Shown one piece after another: positions 24,134 to 34,794 of a stretch of 64,000 bases of DNA. The position numbers and the translations under genes are program-made. This stretch comes from Taiwanofungus camphoratus (taxonomy: Eukaryota; Basidiomycota; Agaricomycetes; Polyporales; Taiwanofungaceae). Each line of letters opens with the position of its first letter. Position 1 is the stretch's first letter. Below the pieces are notes generated by a model. It had not been told where the DNA came from and ran no database searches. It saw only the letters and a program-made list of their open reading frames with translations. The DNA lies in assembly GCA_003999685.1 (NCBI GenBank), contig CP021222.1, positions 1,488,001 through 1,552,000 of the forward strand. Reading direction: 5' to 3'.

Positions 24134-24343
24134 TATTGAGCACCAACGTCGCGGGACGACTACGACGCTCAAATTGCACCCAGCTTTCGAAGGTTGCGGC
24201 GACGCTCGAACGCTTTACAGTTGATTCGGAAATTCTTGGGAGACGCGTCTCGGCAGCGTTCGTAAATACGAATAAATCAAATAAATCAGAATAATTGCAA
24301 AATCATCTATGACCTCTCCTCTTGGTAAACTGCTCTACTTTGC

Positions 24344-24690
24344 TATGGTCTGTCGACGGATAAGCGAAGAGATGAAGCAGCGATCTTTAGAGCTCCTCCA
24401 GGAAGGCTGGGAACTCCCACATATCGCAGAAGCATTGGACGTCTCGCCGCAGAGCGTGAGCCGGTGGGTCGACAATTATCAACAGCATGGGCATGTCCAG
24501 CAAGGATGGGCGAACTGTCTTCCGCCGATATGGACGAGCACCTGCAGGAGAGTGTGCGTCGCAAACGATGCCACTTGATCGAGGGGTTCGTTATAGCATT
24601 CTACTCTCCTTGGCCGGATACATTGCGCTTCATGTCATTGAAGGTTCAATAGACGGAGAAGAGTTCTATGATTGGGTAGTTAATGATCTG
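24344..24690 (+). pseudogene. Tc1/mariner transposase remnant (HTH + part of DDE domain)
   Basis: ATG 24344 begins MVCRRISEEMKQRSLELLQE, then a helix-turn-helix (LPHIAEALDVSPQSVSRWVD). After YQQHGHVQ the frame changes and resumes as KDGRTVFRRYGRAPAGECAS, then RGVRYSILLSLAGYIALHVI and EGSIDGEEFYDWVVNDL. The latter are typical of the strands after the first catalytic Asp in Tc1-like DDE domains. The spacer of about 120 residues that should lie between HTH and KDGRT is missing, and nothing resembling the later D/E motifs was found. Hence an internally deleted, inactive gene. The host element could move only with a transposase supplied in trans. Confidence 0.75.
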
Positions 24691-25341
24691 GTATGTTTTT
24701 TGACCTTCCTCCATGTCTATACAGTGCTTGGATATCTGATGAAGGGCTAGTCCACTACTCTATGTACCGAAATTAGGAGAAACTACAAGAGGCTGAGGTT
24801 CCGGAGATTGCATTGATGGAGGGATGCTTGCCTGCTGTCAATTCTCCAAAGGTAAGGGGTTGGGTCACGCATAGTAGATACTCCTGAAAAGACAAGTCAT
24901 ATTAAATGGCTGTACTATAATTGAACATTGTGCAAATATGGGTGTCACACATGTACCATCAATAAGTAGAATGATATGAGCAGAGACTTAGGTGCTATAA
25001 GATTACTGATGAAGGTAATGAAAGTCTCTCAAGCTGGGACTGGGGGGGACCATCTCTTGAGCGGATCCGGAGCTTTGTGTGACCGCAGCGGGGTGAAGCT
25101 ATAAGAATAGTAAGTACAGGTTCATACCTTAGTAAAGGATTCCTGATACTCACCTTCAGAGGCTTCTATCATATTCTCCTCCACAGATTCAGATGTACTT
25201 ACTCTTGTTATCTTCATTGTCTGTGATCGCTGCCTGAGAGATCACTTCATCTTCATCTCCCCCCTCCTCTTCAGTCTCCTCACCTTCATCCAGTCTGCAT
25301 GACGATTGACAGGCGTTGTTCTGGCTGGTAAAAGTGCCTCG

Positions 25342-25640
25342 TTTTTTTTTTTTTTTTTGGATTCACCGGGTTTACACTCCGTACAACGTAGGTACATGCA
25401 GAGTTTGGGATAGGAAGTAGGCTCCGCGCCCCCATGAGCGGTGCACCGTTAACGATCGGTGCCCTCGTTACGTGGCGTGGGCAGAAAATCCACACGCTCA
25501 GAAAGGTTGCCCGGCTCGGTTGTCCATACCGTCAGCACCCGTAAGGGACTGAGTGTAGCCCTACTGGTTTCGGGCCTCAGTCATCAAGTGGGCGGGAAGG
25601 GTCATCGCAGACACTCAGCGCCGCTATCCTCCCCGCCTCA
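25342..25640 (-). mobile_element. 3' tail of a LINE (poly-A tail, antisense), inserted in the mariner element
   Basis: T-run at 25342-25358 is the poly-A tail on the minus strand. The reverse complement upstream of it matches the 3' end of the LINE at 40576-46529: TACCTACGTTGTA(T/C)GGAGT, CCCACGCCAC(A/G)TAACGAGG and ACTGAGGCCCGAAACC are shared, as is the end of the ORF up to about 25640. It is a 5'-truncated copy of a related subfamily. The 5' boundary and target duplication were not identified. Confidence 0.75.
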
Positions 25641-26531
25641 TGGGTGACCAAATTAGGGATGGTCACAGACACCCAAATAAACTTTCCACGACGATTCCTC
25701 CCCGTGTTCCGTGCAGCCCGTTGAAGGAGGCCCGCTTACCCAACGACTGACTGAAGTTCCCCCCCTCCCCTCCCAACCTGGCTTAGAAATCCTCATACCG
25801 ACAGGGCACAGTATATTGGCCCACCCCTTTGACCCCGTTCCCCTGGCAACATGCCCTAACTCCCATAATGATGAACCACACACGGAGGCCCTCTTTTCGG
25901 CACATCTTGCATGGGTGTTGAGTAGTGCCAGGAAGCAATTGCTCCCCTCCCCTTCTACAAAAGACCGTGTTCATCAACAATTGGTTAAGTTTGAGGCTGA
26001 CCACATATAGGTCAGGAGGATTTGGAGGCTGTCGCTTCCGAGTGACAGGTGGCAGATAAGGGAGAGAAGAATGTCACTGTAGACAGTGTGAGACAGCAAC
26101 GATTCTATGATCGAGTTAATCGATGCTCAGAAAAAGAATGTGGGGGTCAAGTTGAATGATCTTGACATGAGAATGAGTGGTATTAAGAGAGGGATGGTAG
26201 AGTAAAGCCTCAGTGAGCAACAAGCGCCCAAGGAGATGGTGGTGGTTCGAGGTCAAGAAGGACTGGCCTCGTTTGTTGCATCTATGGCTTGCTGCATCTC
26301 AACCAAGTCATGACATCAGGCACTTTGAAGTGATCATGCTGCTCTGAGGTTTTGGGAGATGCTTGCAACATTAAACAACAGTATATACTGTAGAAGATAG
26401 ACTGTAGAAGTGAACGTGTGTACAAGGAATGATTTTACGATTATTCTGATTTATTTGATTTATTCATATTTATGAACGCTACCGAGACGCGTCTCCCAAG
26501 AATTTCCGAATCAACTGTAGTACAACTGAAC

Positions 26532-27073
26532 ATGCACCAGACTTTGCAGACATTCAGACACCTAGATGGCATACCAACTGAAGTTGTCTTGCAAAGTTTT
26601 GCAGACCGCGTGCTCGTCCTTGTAACTCAGCTGGGCAAAGTGGGCAATCTGGTATGTTGGAAATCCAATTGAGCATTACTGTGATGGACCGACGAGAGAC
26701 CTTTGGATCATGAAAGGTACAAGCTACAATCCCTCCAACGACTTCTCTCTTGCCCCAACCTGGCCCTGATCCTGCACAAGCAAATAACATTCCTTTGCCG
26801 GCGCCTCCGCCCTCAATTCAGCTCATGCCATTGCTCGGCAATGCACCATCTGAGCACTTGCAGACGTTGCATTCTCTCTATGCTTCGCAAATAGCGACAT
26901 TGATATGGACGTCCGAGGCTGAAAGTACCTTGGACGGTGATCGACGAGGTGTTGTGGTCGGCGTGGCTTTGCGCAAGTCCATGGAGGGGGAAGACATAGA
27001 TCTCAGCGATTACGAGAGAAGAGTGTTTTATGGTGTCATGGAAATGGTCAGAGAAATATTGGGCCGCAAGTGA
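26532..27073 (+). CDS. Proteasome assembly chaperone 3 (PAC3/PSMG3-like)
   Basis: PAC3 with PAC4 helps assemble the 20S proteasome alpha ring in the cytosol. Two exons, 26532-26651 and 26717-27073, separated by a 65-nt phase-0 intron, give 158 residues (human PSMG3 122). The N-terminal block HLDGIPTEVVLQSFADRVLV followed by TQLGKVGN aligns with the beta-hairpin region of PSMG3 (VPTQVVCTAFSSHILVVVTQFGKMG). A Pro-rich loop follows, then LMPLLGNAPSEHLQTLHSLY and RRGVVVGVALRKS, and a final helix ends at stop 27071-27073. The ATG lies only 12 bp after the TA that ends the upstream transposon. An in-frame ATG inside the transposon end (26472) would add 20 residues. Confidence 0.8.
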
Positions 27074-27266
27074 GCATCGTTGGCTATTTTGCCTACTTTT
27101 ACAACTTGGCTGTTAGATGCGATGTTGAGTACGAGCGTCGTCGACCAACGGTTGACATCGCGTACGTTCTATGGCTCAATTTGTGCGGTTTGTCAACGAA
27201 GTGTACTGAATGTGCAGATCCCTCCAAGCGTTTTGAATTGCACTCTCACAGCATGATGTTATGAGC

Positions 27267-27566
27267 TTAATGCTTGTCATCTTCTCCACTGATTGCTTTC
27301 AGAATGGCTTCATCATCACTTCCGCTAGCCAATTTTATCTCCCGTTCACTTCTCCACTTCTCCCATTTCCATTTCAATAACTCGGAAAGTCTTTCTTGGT
27401 GAGGGACGGCTGTGCGCGGATTTGTTTCATACAAGCCATACGCAAACATTCCTGTAAAAATCCCGAGCAAGGGGTCGAGGGCACTGTGTTGCACGTCAGC
27501 AACGCCTTGCATGAACCTCCAACGCGTGAAATTATGTTCTGACCGTGAAAGCAGAACCGGTGCCAT
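27267..27566 (-). CDS. NCE101: NCE101-like small membrane protein (non-classical export)
   Basis: Nce101 was described in yeast as promoting secretion of proteins without a signal peptide; its mechanism is unknown. Exon 1 is only 23 nt (27544-27566, MAPVLLSR). A 60-nt intron splits the Arg codon and exon 2 is 27267-27483. Together they encode 79 residues: MAPVLLSRALDPLLGIFTG, a single membrane helix continuing through MFAYGLYE, then NPRTAVPHQERLSELLKWKW and a charged tail. The core ALDPLLGIFTG ... YETNPRT is characteristic of the family, and the length fits. Converges with the PAC3 gene (193 bp apart) and diverges from NAA25. Confidence 0.85.
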   Translation of the reverse strand: MAPVLLSRSEHNFTRWRFMQGVADVQHSALDPLLGIFTGMFAYGLYETNPRTAVPHQERLSELLKWKWEKWRSEREIKLASGSDDEAILKAISGEDDKH

Positions 27567-27990
27567 GACGCACAAGCGTTGCAGCAGCGGTTCAAGTAGT
27601 AAGTAATAGTGCGAGCGAAAGCCAGTGACCGTCCATGTATTTAATTTCCCTCGATTGTACTGCGCTTACGCCGGCACGCCGAACAATAATATAATTATAT
27701 GCTAGGAGTGTTACTGCTTGCTTGACTTCTCTCTCCTAGCTACCAAACGACCTGGTTTTGTCAATTGAGAAAACATGCAATATGCAAATCCAACGTTCCC
27801 TGCAGGAACGCGGAGGACCGGATAACTCGGAAAACTACGGAAATGGCCCGTTGAGTTTCCCGTGACTGCTTTGCTTGCGGTGGCAGAACTTTTCGTACTT
27901 TCCAAAATTTCGAGGACACGATTTGCCACCTCTACCACTGCCTTAGCTCCAGGGTCTGCTTCCAAGGAGCGATTGCTAGTGTTTATTTGA
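27567..27990. other. Divergent promoter region (NCE101 / NAA25)
   Basis: 424 bp between divergent genes. A minus-strand open frame of about 85 codons (27711-27965) has no ATG and no recognised similarity. I see no other feature. Confidence 0.45.
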
Positions 27991-30900
27991 ATGTCAGCTT
28001 TGATCGACCGTCAGATACGCCCAATCTATGGTGCGCTTTGTGCTCAGCATGTTCGCGTCAACTCATGAATTCCATTCTATCCAGAGGCTCTTGACACCGG
28101 TTCCAACAAATCGGCCATACTAGCATGCAATAAACTCTTGAAGAAGCAGCCTAAGAATGACCTAGTCAAGGTGCGTGTTACCGCCGGTATATGTGCAGAG
28201 CCATACATAACTATCACGACAAAGGCACTGAAAGCGCTTGCACTGGTCCGCTCACAAAAAGTTGAGGAGTCCCTCATACTCTGTGACGAGGTATTAGTCT
28301 CCAAGCCTACCGATGATGCTACTTTGTCGGCGATGATGCATGTTCTCCGGGGACTTGGTCGCCGTGAGTGTCTTCCGAAATATACTGGGCTGTTTTGCTC
28401 ACTCACCTATGGACTAGATACGGACATGATCGCCATGTACGAGGATGCTTTCAAGCAACATCCCAATAACGAGGACCTAGGCTCGCAGACGTTCTTCGCG
28501 AATGTCAGGGTTGGCAATTGGAAAGCAGCTCAACAGGTGCGGCAATGACCACGGGACGCTGCGTCATGGGTTCCCCAGGTTCAGACTTTGACAAATTTTT
28601 GACATCCGATTTAGGTTGCGACAAGGATGCATAAGCAGTTCCAGGATGATCATTACCTCTACTGGAGCGTGATGAGTGCCGTACTACAGGTCTGTATGTA
28701 CTATCAAATTGTGTCACGAAGGTAACTAAGCCAGGTCGCTGCAGGCAAATGACCCGACTACCCCTCCAAATGTCCGCGTTGTCCTGTATAAGCTTGCGCA
28801 CAGATTGGTCTCATCGTCATCAACACCATCGTACTACAGTGCTGATCGTCTCTACCTTCATCTCTTGATCCTCCGCGAACTTGATTTACACGACGAAGCT
28901 CATACGTTACTTGAGCACGAGGTCAGCAAGGCTGTTTGTGCATCAAATTTGGCCTGTGACGAATTGCGACGTGAGATTTGGAAGCGGAAGGGTCTGTTCA
29001 AGGAGGAGGGGCTACACGCGCAGGCGCGAATTCGTGAAGCGAAGTGAGTGTGTTAATAGCACTGTATCAATATGGACGTGCTCATGCAAAGCACGGTTGT
29101 TCGTGGTATGTGTCATGAGGGATCGGAACTGGCTCGAATTCTTGGCGGTAGTCGATGCTACATTTTCAGAGGTTGCATCGTCCAGCGTTTCGGATGCAGA
29201 TGCTGCTAGAGCGGCGTGCCTAGAACATATGTCGAAGACACGGGAGTTTTTATACCAGGTAGCTGAAGAAGACGGGCTCCAAGACCGTGCAGGACTTCTG
29301 GCTTTATTGGAGCTCGAGAAACGTGCAAGGTTCTATGGTCTAACCCCAGGTTATTTTGTCTTTGGCCCTTCTCTTGAGCACAGTTTGACACATCCTTGAA
29401 GATGCTTCTGGATCACTCACTCTTTTGGAGCGATACTTCACGCAATTTGGAAACAGATTCTGCTGTTATGAGGATCTGAGGCCATACATCGAACTTGATG
29501 GAAATGATCTTCGCACATGGACGTCATTTCTCCAAATCCAGACCCCTTCATTTGTATGCCTTTCGATTATACCCGTTTATGCGGTTCTCATCACATAGAT
29601 TGATAGGCTACAACTGCAGATTTATTCCGATATATCAATGCTCAGAAGTTGATTCGCTACAACCTCACTCAAGCTGAACTCACTCCGGACCTGGAGCTCA
29701 GCCGCGCCATCCAGTACCTTCACGCATATCTCGATGCACTCAAATTCGGGACAGAGCTTCCCGACACTGAACTACAGCCTGCGGATGACCTAGCTATCCT
29801 CATGGGTCAAGTCTTTGTCAACCAATGGAAAACTACTGGTGATACCGCACACCTATTTAATGTTGTTACTGTATTGGAGTATGCCTCAAGCAAAAGCAAG
29901 CACTCGTACCAAATTCGACTATTGCTTGTCCGAATATATCGTTTATTGGGTACGTACAGGTTTTCCGGAGCTATGTCATGCTGTACTCGAATTCTGATAG
30001 TGCCTGCGTCAGGTGCGCCATCCCTGGCGTTGGAACATTATAGGGCAATCAACATCAAACAAGTTCAGAACGATACACTGTCCCACTTTATTCTGTCACG
30101 AGTGTCAACGTTTTCTCTGTCTTCGATGGGCGATCTTACATACTCATCGGAGTGTCTCGAGTCCAGTCAGATTTATATGGCCAATTCTCAGGAGGTAAAT
30201 TCAAATCCCAATTTATATAAGCTCTACCATTCATACTGGATTATAGACTGCTGAATTCGTTGTTCGGGCATTTAGCGCGGAGAAATACACGCAGGTACGA
30301 CGCGAAATTTCTGGTTTTTTTTCGTCACATATTGACCTGGGCGGCAGATACCTGAGTTCATAGTTTTCGAGGACAGACTAGACAATTCATTACAACGAGA
30401 TCTCACCAAGATGGAACATGTTAGAATGCGTGTCGCACACGAACCTATCAATTCCGAACTTGTTGACATGGAACTTATTGAATTAAAATTTATCTTCGAC
30501 CGTGGTGAGTTATGATTTGTCAGAGGCCAAGACTTCTCTCTGCTTAGCGCAGTTTTCCTTAGTCCATCATGACAATAGGGACTTCGATATTTTGCCAAAC
30601 TATCAACCTCGCGGTGGCCTCTCCTTCAACCAACAAACTCTGATGTTCGAGAAGTCTCCTGGGGTAGGGAAATCAACCTCATTTTTGTTGGGCGCTCCTT
30701 GATATGTGGTTTTGCAGCTAGGGTGGTTGTCGATCTTCCTCAAAATCTACATCAGAGCATTCCAAATCGCCAGTGATCTCGACGACGCTGTCGAGGATAA
30801 GTTGCTCATTGGTGATCGCCCCAAACCGAGCCTTGATCCAGAAAGCCAGTTACCGCTGAAGGACAGGCTTGCCAAAAGAAAACAACAGGAACTCGATGAA

Positions 30901-31851
30901 GTGCATCTCATGTTCAATCGTCGATCATGATTTAGCTTCTGATAGTTTTATAGCTGACTGCAGATGAACTGGTGTTCCTTGATTATACTACTGCTCTAGC
31001 AGAGTGGCTTGCTCCGTACCATGACTATATCCGCCCACCACCCTCGGCGGTCCTTGCCGAAGCAGCCAAACAGACTGAATTGAAAACTGGACATCCCCTT
31101 AAGGGGCTTGAGATTCCTGCAAAGAATGGCACTGCTACCAACGGTCATGGTAGAAAGGAGGAAGAACCTCCCATCGTAAAAGAGCCTCCAGAAATTATCA
31201 CGAAGTTCTTTGACGGTGCGCTATCCCTTTGACATATTGTCACGTTGGCTAACGAGCTGGAGCATTAGATATGAGTGTCCGTTTTCAGGAAGTTATGGAG
31301 AGTGGTCGCCTACCTTATGAAATCCTCCATATTGTTACTCTCACGCAGGAGGTACGCTCCACTATTTGGCGCCTCTCGACGTTCTAACAAGGATCCAAGG
31401 CTTTGATCATGCTCTCCGTAGAAACAGCGAGATTCAAACCGGCTTCTGTGGTGAAGATGTACAGGCTCGGGGCTGTATGTGACTTGTCAAATGGCGTTGT
31501 CTCATTGTTGACAAGCTATCTGTTCTCAGATGGTTCAGAATTTCAAGGATATTCGCACAAAGGCTGGAGCGGTGCTGAATGTCATGTCTTCGGCACTCAT
31601 CAAACTGGGTGACAAGGATGGCACCATCGAAAACAGGAAACAGTTCGTTGAGATGTGCAAGCCGATATGGGGCCCATCCGAGGTAGACTTTAATTATCCC
31701 GAATCTTGCCAACCACGCTAATTAATATGGTCACAATCAGCTTGACCACGATTTTGTATCTGGCATATCTAAGAAGGTGACAGATGCGCGAAAACACGTT
31801 CTCGAAGGCGTTGGTAAAGGCATTCTACGTGTTTGCAAAAGCCATGTATGA
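27991..31851 (+). CDS. NAA25: NatB N-terminal acetyltransferase auxiliary subunit (NAA25/Mdm20)
   Basis: TPR subunit that anchors the NatB complex (with catalytic Naa20) to the ribosome. NatB acetylates Met-Asp/Glu/Asn N-termini, including actin and tropomyosin. Exon 1 (27991-28030) encodes MSALIDRQIRPIY, spliced to EALDTGSNKSAIQACNKLLK, which aligns with the start of human NAA25 (RRLRPIYDYLDNGNNKMAIQ). TPR-like helices continue: ALALVRSQKVEESLILCDEV, MIAMYEDAFKQHPNNEDLGS, QDDHYLYWSVMSAVLQ and LHLLILRELDLHDEAHTLLE. Later exons (29650-31230) carry the alpha-helical C-terminal half, including VVFLDYTTALAEWLAPYHDY-like and LKDRLAKRKQQELDE. The last exon ends KGILRVCKSHV, TGA 31849-31851. About 15 introns; roughly 950-1,000 residues, as for human (972). 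Splicing between 29400 and 29650 was not fully resolved. Confidence 0.88.
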
Positions 31852-32170
31852 TGTGCGCTTCTAGACAGACAGGCTATATAGGTTCTGTTATTTCATGTCG
31901 TGCTTAGATACATTCAAGCCCCTGCTTAGCATTGTGATAGCAACTTCCAAGGGTTGTACCCAGTGAGGCCTTCAATGTATTCCGTCCAAACCTGCGATGG
32001 ACGATACAGTCACTGGCGCCGTAGAAGTGTGCTATAGTCGATGGTCATGACTCTGGCTTTATTCAGGGCGATGGGTGTGACGTGATATAACGCGCGACGT
32101 CACGTTTGCGACGCGTCGCGTCGCGTTCTTCGTTTCACCACGATCAGCCAAATCCGAAATTCCAGGAGGT
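31852..32170. promoter_or_regulatory. RPA2 promoter with clustered MluI-box (MCB) sites
   Basis: 319 bp between NAA25 and RPA2. The stretch 32090-32126 holds a perfect ACGCGT (32111-32116), further CGCG cores on either side, and a GACGTCAC (32095-32102). ACGCGT is the site of the MBF G1/S factor, which controls replication genes in yeasts. RPA2 being the downstream gene makes the match credible. MBF control is inferred. Confidence 0.55.
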
Positions 32171-33344
32171 ATGAGTCAATGTAAGTCTTTGGAGAGAGCT
32201 TGGAGATTGGAAGCTTGATTAACACTCGTACTAGACAACGACTTCAGCAATAATCCATACTATGTAAATGGAGGTGCCGGAGGTGGCGGTGGTTACTTGG
32301 CTGGTGGGTCACCTTTTGGGAGCAGCAGCGGCAGCCCAAGCGGCACCATTCGTGTATGCTTTCTATACTAGTAGTTCGCAGGATTTCACTGAGGATCTTT
32401 GAAGGCGAGAGGGGCGGCGTCACACTCTTTACGACCGACAACTATCAAGCAGCTCATCAATGCAACTCAGGCGCATTCAGATGCAGAATGGATGATCGAA
32501 GAAACGGAGATTGGACAGGTCAATCAGGCTCTCGTTCAAACTTACCTGTGAACTTACAGCTGTTTCACAGGTAACGGTTGTGGCGCAAGTCATTTCTATT
32601 CAAACCCAAACAACGAATAGTGTTTATTGGCTCGATGACGGGACTGGTCGTCTCGAAGCGCGACATTGGGTGGATTCAGGGAATGAAGAAGATAGTGAAA
32701 GATGGGGCGGGATTGTGTAAGTAGTTATTGCTTAAACTCCACCTTAAGCTTATCTGTGCAAAGTGAGGGCGTGTATATTCGTGTCATGGGCTCCATGAAG
32801 TCCTTTGGCAACAAAAAATACATTAATGCCACGCATCTACGACGTATACAAGATCCAACCGAAGTGCAATTTCATTTCTTGGAAGCAATGACTGTTACTC
32901 TCATATTTCAAAAGGGACCGGTAAAGATGGGTTGCTACATACTCGTGGTGATGCTGATGTATATTCCAGCCTCCCCGCCCGGGTGAGACTGCTCAGGTTC
33001 AAACCGGTGCGATTTCAAATGGCCTTGCTGGCTCATCGGCGTATACGGCGCAATCAAGTACCACCGTGTCAAATGATCAATTTGCCAACCTACCCCTCCT
33101 TCAGCGCAATATTGTTGGGTTTATTCTGTCTCAACCGCCTAACGAGGAGGGCGTACATGTCGCTGCTATTGCAAGAGCCGTAGGTGGAGATGCACATTCA
33201 ATAAGGTGAGTGTATTTATCAGCTAGATTTCGGTTATTTGCAAATGTGTCTGCTACCACTTGCAGCGAGGCTCTGGATCGTTTAATGGATGAAGGACATG
33301 TCTTCAGCACAATCGATGATTCGCATTTCAGTCTCTCGGTCTGA
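32171..33344 (+). CDS. RPA2: Replication protein A 32-kDa subunit (RPA2/Rfa2)
   Basis: Middle subunit of the heterotrimeric single-strand DNA-binding protein RPA. Exon 1 is 10 nt (MSQ plus one base), spliced to YNDFSNNPYYVNGGAGGGGG, the usual Gly/Ser-rich phosphorylatable N-terminus. The OB fold follows (LRPTTIKQLINATQAHSDAE, VTVVAQVISIQTQTTNSVYW, GTGRLEARHWVDSGNEEDS, YIRVMGSMKSFGNKKYINAT). After a linker comes a C-terminal winged helix (LPLLQRNIVGFILSQPPNEE, ISEALDRLMDEGHVFSTIDD). Stop is TGA 33342-33344. Every RPA32 block is present and in order, so this is taken as the canonical gene. Promoter carries MluI boxes. Confidence 0.93.
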
Positions 33345-34262
33345 CGTCGTACATTGGCATCTCCGACATGACCTTGTTCCATGGTGATGCAGTCGTATTT
33401 GATTCAACATCTGAAAACAATGTTTGTCATTCATAAAAATGTTACAGTAGTGCCGCGTTAGGCCGCCTTGCGCAATGAATCGTAGTAATCTGCTTGCATG
33501 TGCCACTGGATTGGTGTCAAAAATTGACCATTCGTGAGACCTTGTGGGATCTGTTTCCAGTGTTGTACGTAAGTTGATAGTGCTGTAGTCGTTCTGAGCT
33601 TCACGTATCTTGTCAAAAGGGCGACGTTCGTCGTGGTACAATGACTCATCCCGTCGCCGTGGAATAGGATCACAGATGCGAACTACTTAAATTTTGTCTA
33701 GACATTCAATCCAACCCCAAGAACTCTGGTTCTGGATATTCTGGCAGTTACATAAAGAGCGCGGCAGGTACGCGTGCATTCTTATTGCCACACAACTCAC
33801 TGTAAACTGAAAGGACTCGACGCACTCTATAGATTTAGCAATGTAGCCACCTCAACTGATTGGTATATCTTATATACACAGATGTATTGACTGTTGATCT
33901 GAATGAACCGCCCGATAAGCAATAAAGCTATCATGAAAAGCTCCATCCGTCCCTACACGGCGATCGCTCATTGTCAGAGTCGATGAATGGGCCAAGAATA
34001 TGCCTGGAAAAGAGGAGAATAGCGAGAACAGCTTGCGACTGCGGAAGTCATAGCTCAAGAACCACTTCTCTGACTTGGACGGTAAGTGATCAACTTTGCT
34101 CCCCTTTAGACTGTTCAAGCCGTCCTAAGGAACGCGTTTCGCGCGGTGGCTGGAGCACGCCTCCGTGGACTGGCAGCCTGATGATACCCTGAAACCGATA
34201 GCGCCCCATCAGTAAGCTCCGCTATAGGGAGCCGAACATCAACTCCAAGGGAACCATAGACA
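33345..34262. other. Intergenic gap downstream of RPA2
   Basis: About 0.9 kb without a confident gene apart from a small minus-strand ORF (33458-33649, listed separately). On the plus strand 33704-33770 reads as a Gly/Ser-rich exon-like segment with a following GTACGC donor, but no gene model could be completed. Confidence 0.4.
33458..33649 (-). CDS. Possible small protein, 63 codons, unknown
   Basis: ATG at 33649, stop TAA at 33458-33460. It encodes MSHCTTTNVALLTRYVKLRT and ends QWHMQADYYDSLRKAA. The C-terminal half (YVQHWKQIPQGLTNGQFLTP) has the composition of a real small protein rather than a chance ORF, but I do not recognise a family. A second frame across the same stretch (DESLYHDERRPFDKIREAQ) also looks protein-like, so the true frame or an intron is uncertain. 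Confidence 0.35.
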   Translation of the reverse strand: MSHCTTTNVALLTRYVKLRTTTALSTYVQHWKQIPQGLTNGQFLTPIQWHMQADYYDSLRKAA

Positions 34263-34535
34263 CTACAGAAGTTCCAGAATATAGCGCACGATAAGTTGAT
34301 CAAGAGCGTAGGCATGAAAAACACAGACTGGGATACCGTCTGGTCCAGAAAAGGACTCGACTTCCATCCGCTCTGCGCAGCCTAGCTTGTAGTCTTTCAT
34401 GATACGAATGACTTGCTGGTCGAGTTTATCGAAGCACAACCGCTCGCGTCACACAAAGTATGAGTCAAGCTGTCGTCAGAACGCATGCACCTCCCAAAGG
34501 CGACTCCCGTGTGGGTAGATAGCAAGCAGTACCAT
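34263..34535 (-). CDS. Possible two-exon small protein, 74 residues, unknown
   Basis: ATG 34535 (MVLLAIYPHGSRLWE, exon 34491-34535), then a 48-nt intron with GTGCATG donor and GCGAG acceptor. Exon 2 (34263-34442) encodes RLCFDKLDQQVIRIMKDYKL and SFSGPDGIPVCVFHAYALDQ, stop TAG 34263-34265. The spliced product reads as a plausible soluble protein, but no family is recognised. It may be one end of a larger or decayed gene, since adjacent sequence to 33870 also contains short protein-like segments on this strand. Confidence 0.35.
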
Positions 34536-34794
34536 GGCAGAAGAAGGCGACCGGTTAGTGATACCACCACTCTGTTACTAAGTTGATGGCTCAAATTACC
34601 TGTGTCTCGACCAAGACTTACCTGAATAGGTGAAGCCTTGTTTATAACAAGGATATCTACAGCATTTAGTAAGTTTGAATATTCAGTTCATGAATAGATG
34701 CTGGAAAATGAGATACATGCCAACGTCCTGAATGACACCATTAGTAGTGCGGGCAAGACAATAGAGAATGGATGGAACTGTCAACATAGAGCTA

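Larger units (their letters stand above)
24218..26517. mobile_element. Degenerate Tc1/mariner-type DNA transposon, 2,300 bp, TA target duplication
   Basis: Terminal inverted repeats of about 87 bp: 24218-24304 and 26431-26517, both starting CAGTTGATTCGGAAATTC at the outer end and flanked by TA (24216-24217; 26518-26519). CAGT ends with TA duplication are the Tc1/mariner signature. Five mismatches between the arms were counted, all transitions. Inside are fragments of a transposase gene (24344 to about 24690) and the 3' tail of a LINE in antisense (about 25342-25640). The remaining interior (24760-25300, 25650-26430) has no recognisable coding sequence. Confidence 0.88.

Noticed and set aside
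25342-25358. T-run as a terminator or simple repeat
   Set aside because: The adjacent sequence matches the LINE 3' UTR in reverse complement, so it is a retrotransposon poly-A tail.
27711-27965. 85-codon minus-strand open frame between NCE101 and NAA25
   Set aside because: It starts without ATG, has no recognised similarity and lies in a short divergent promoter. Its first part looks helical, so it is noted but not called.
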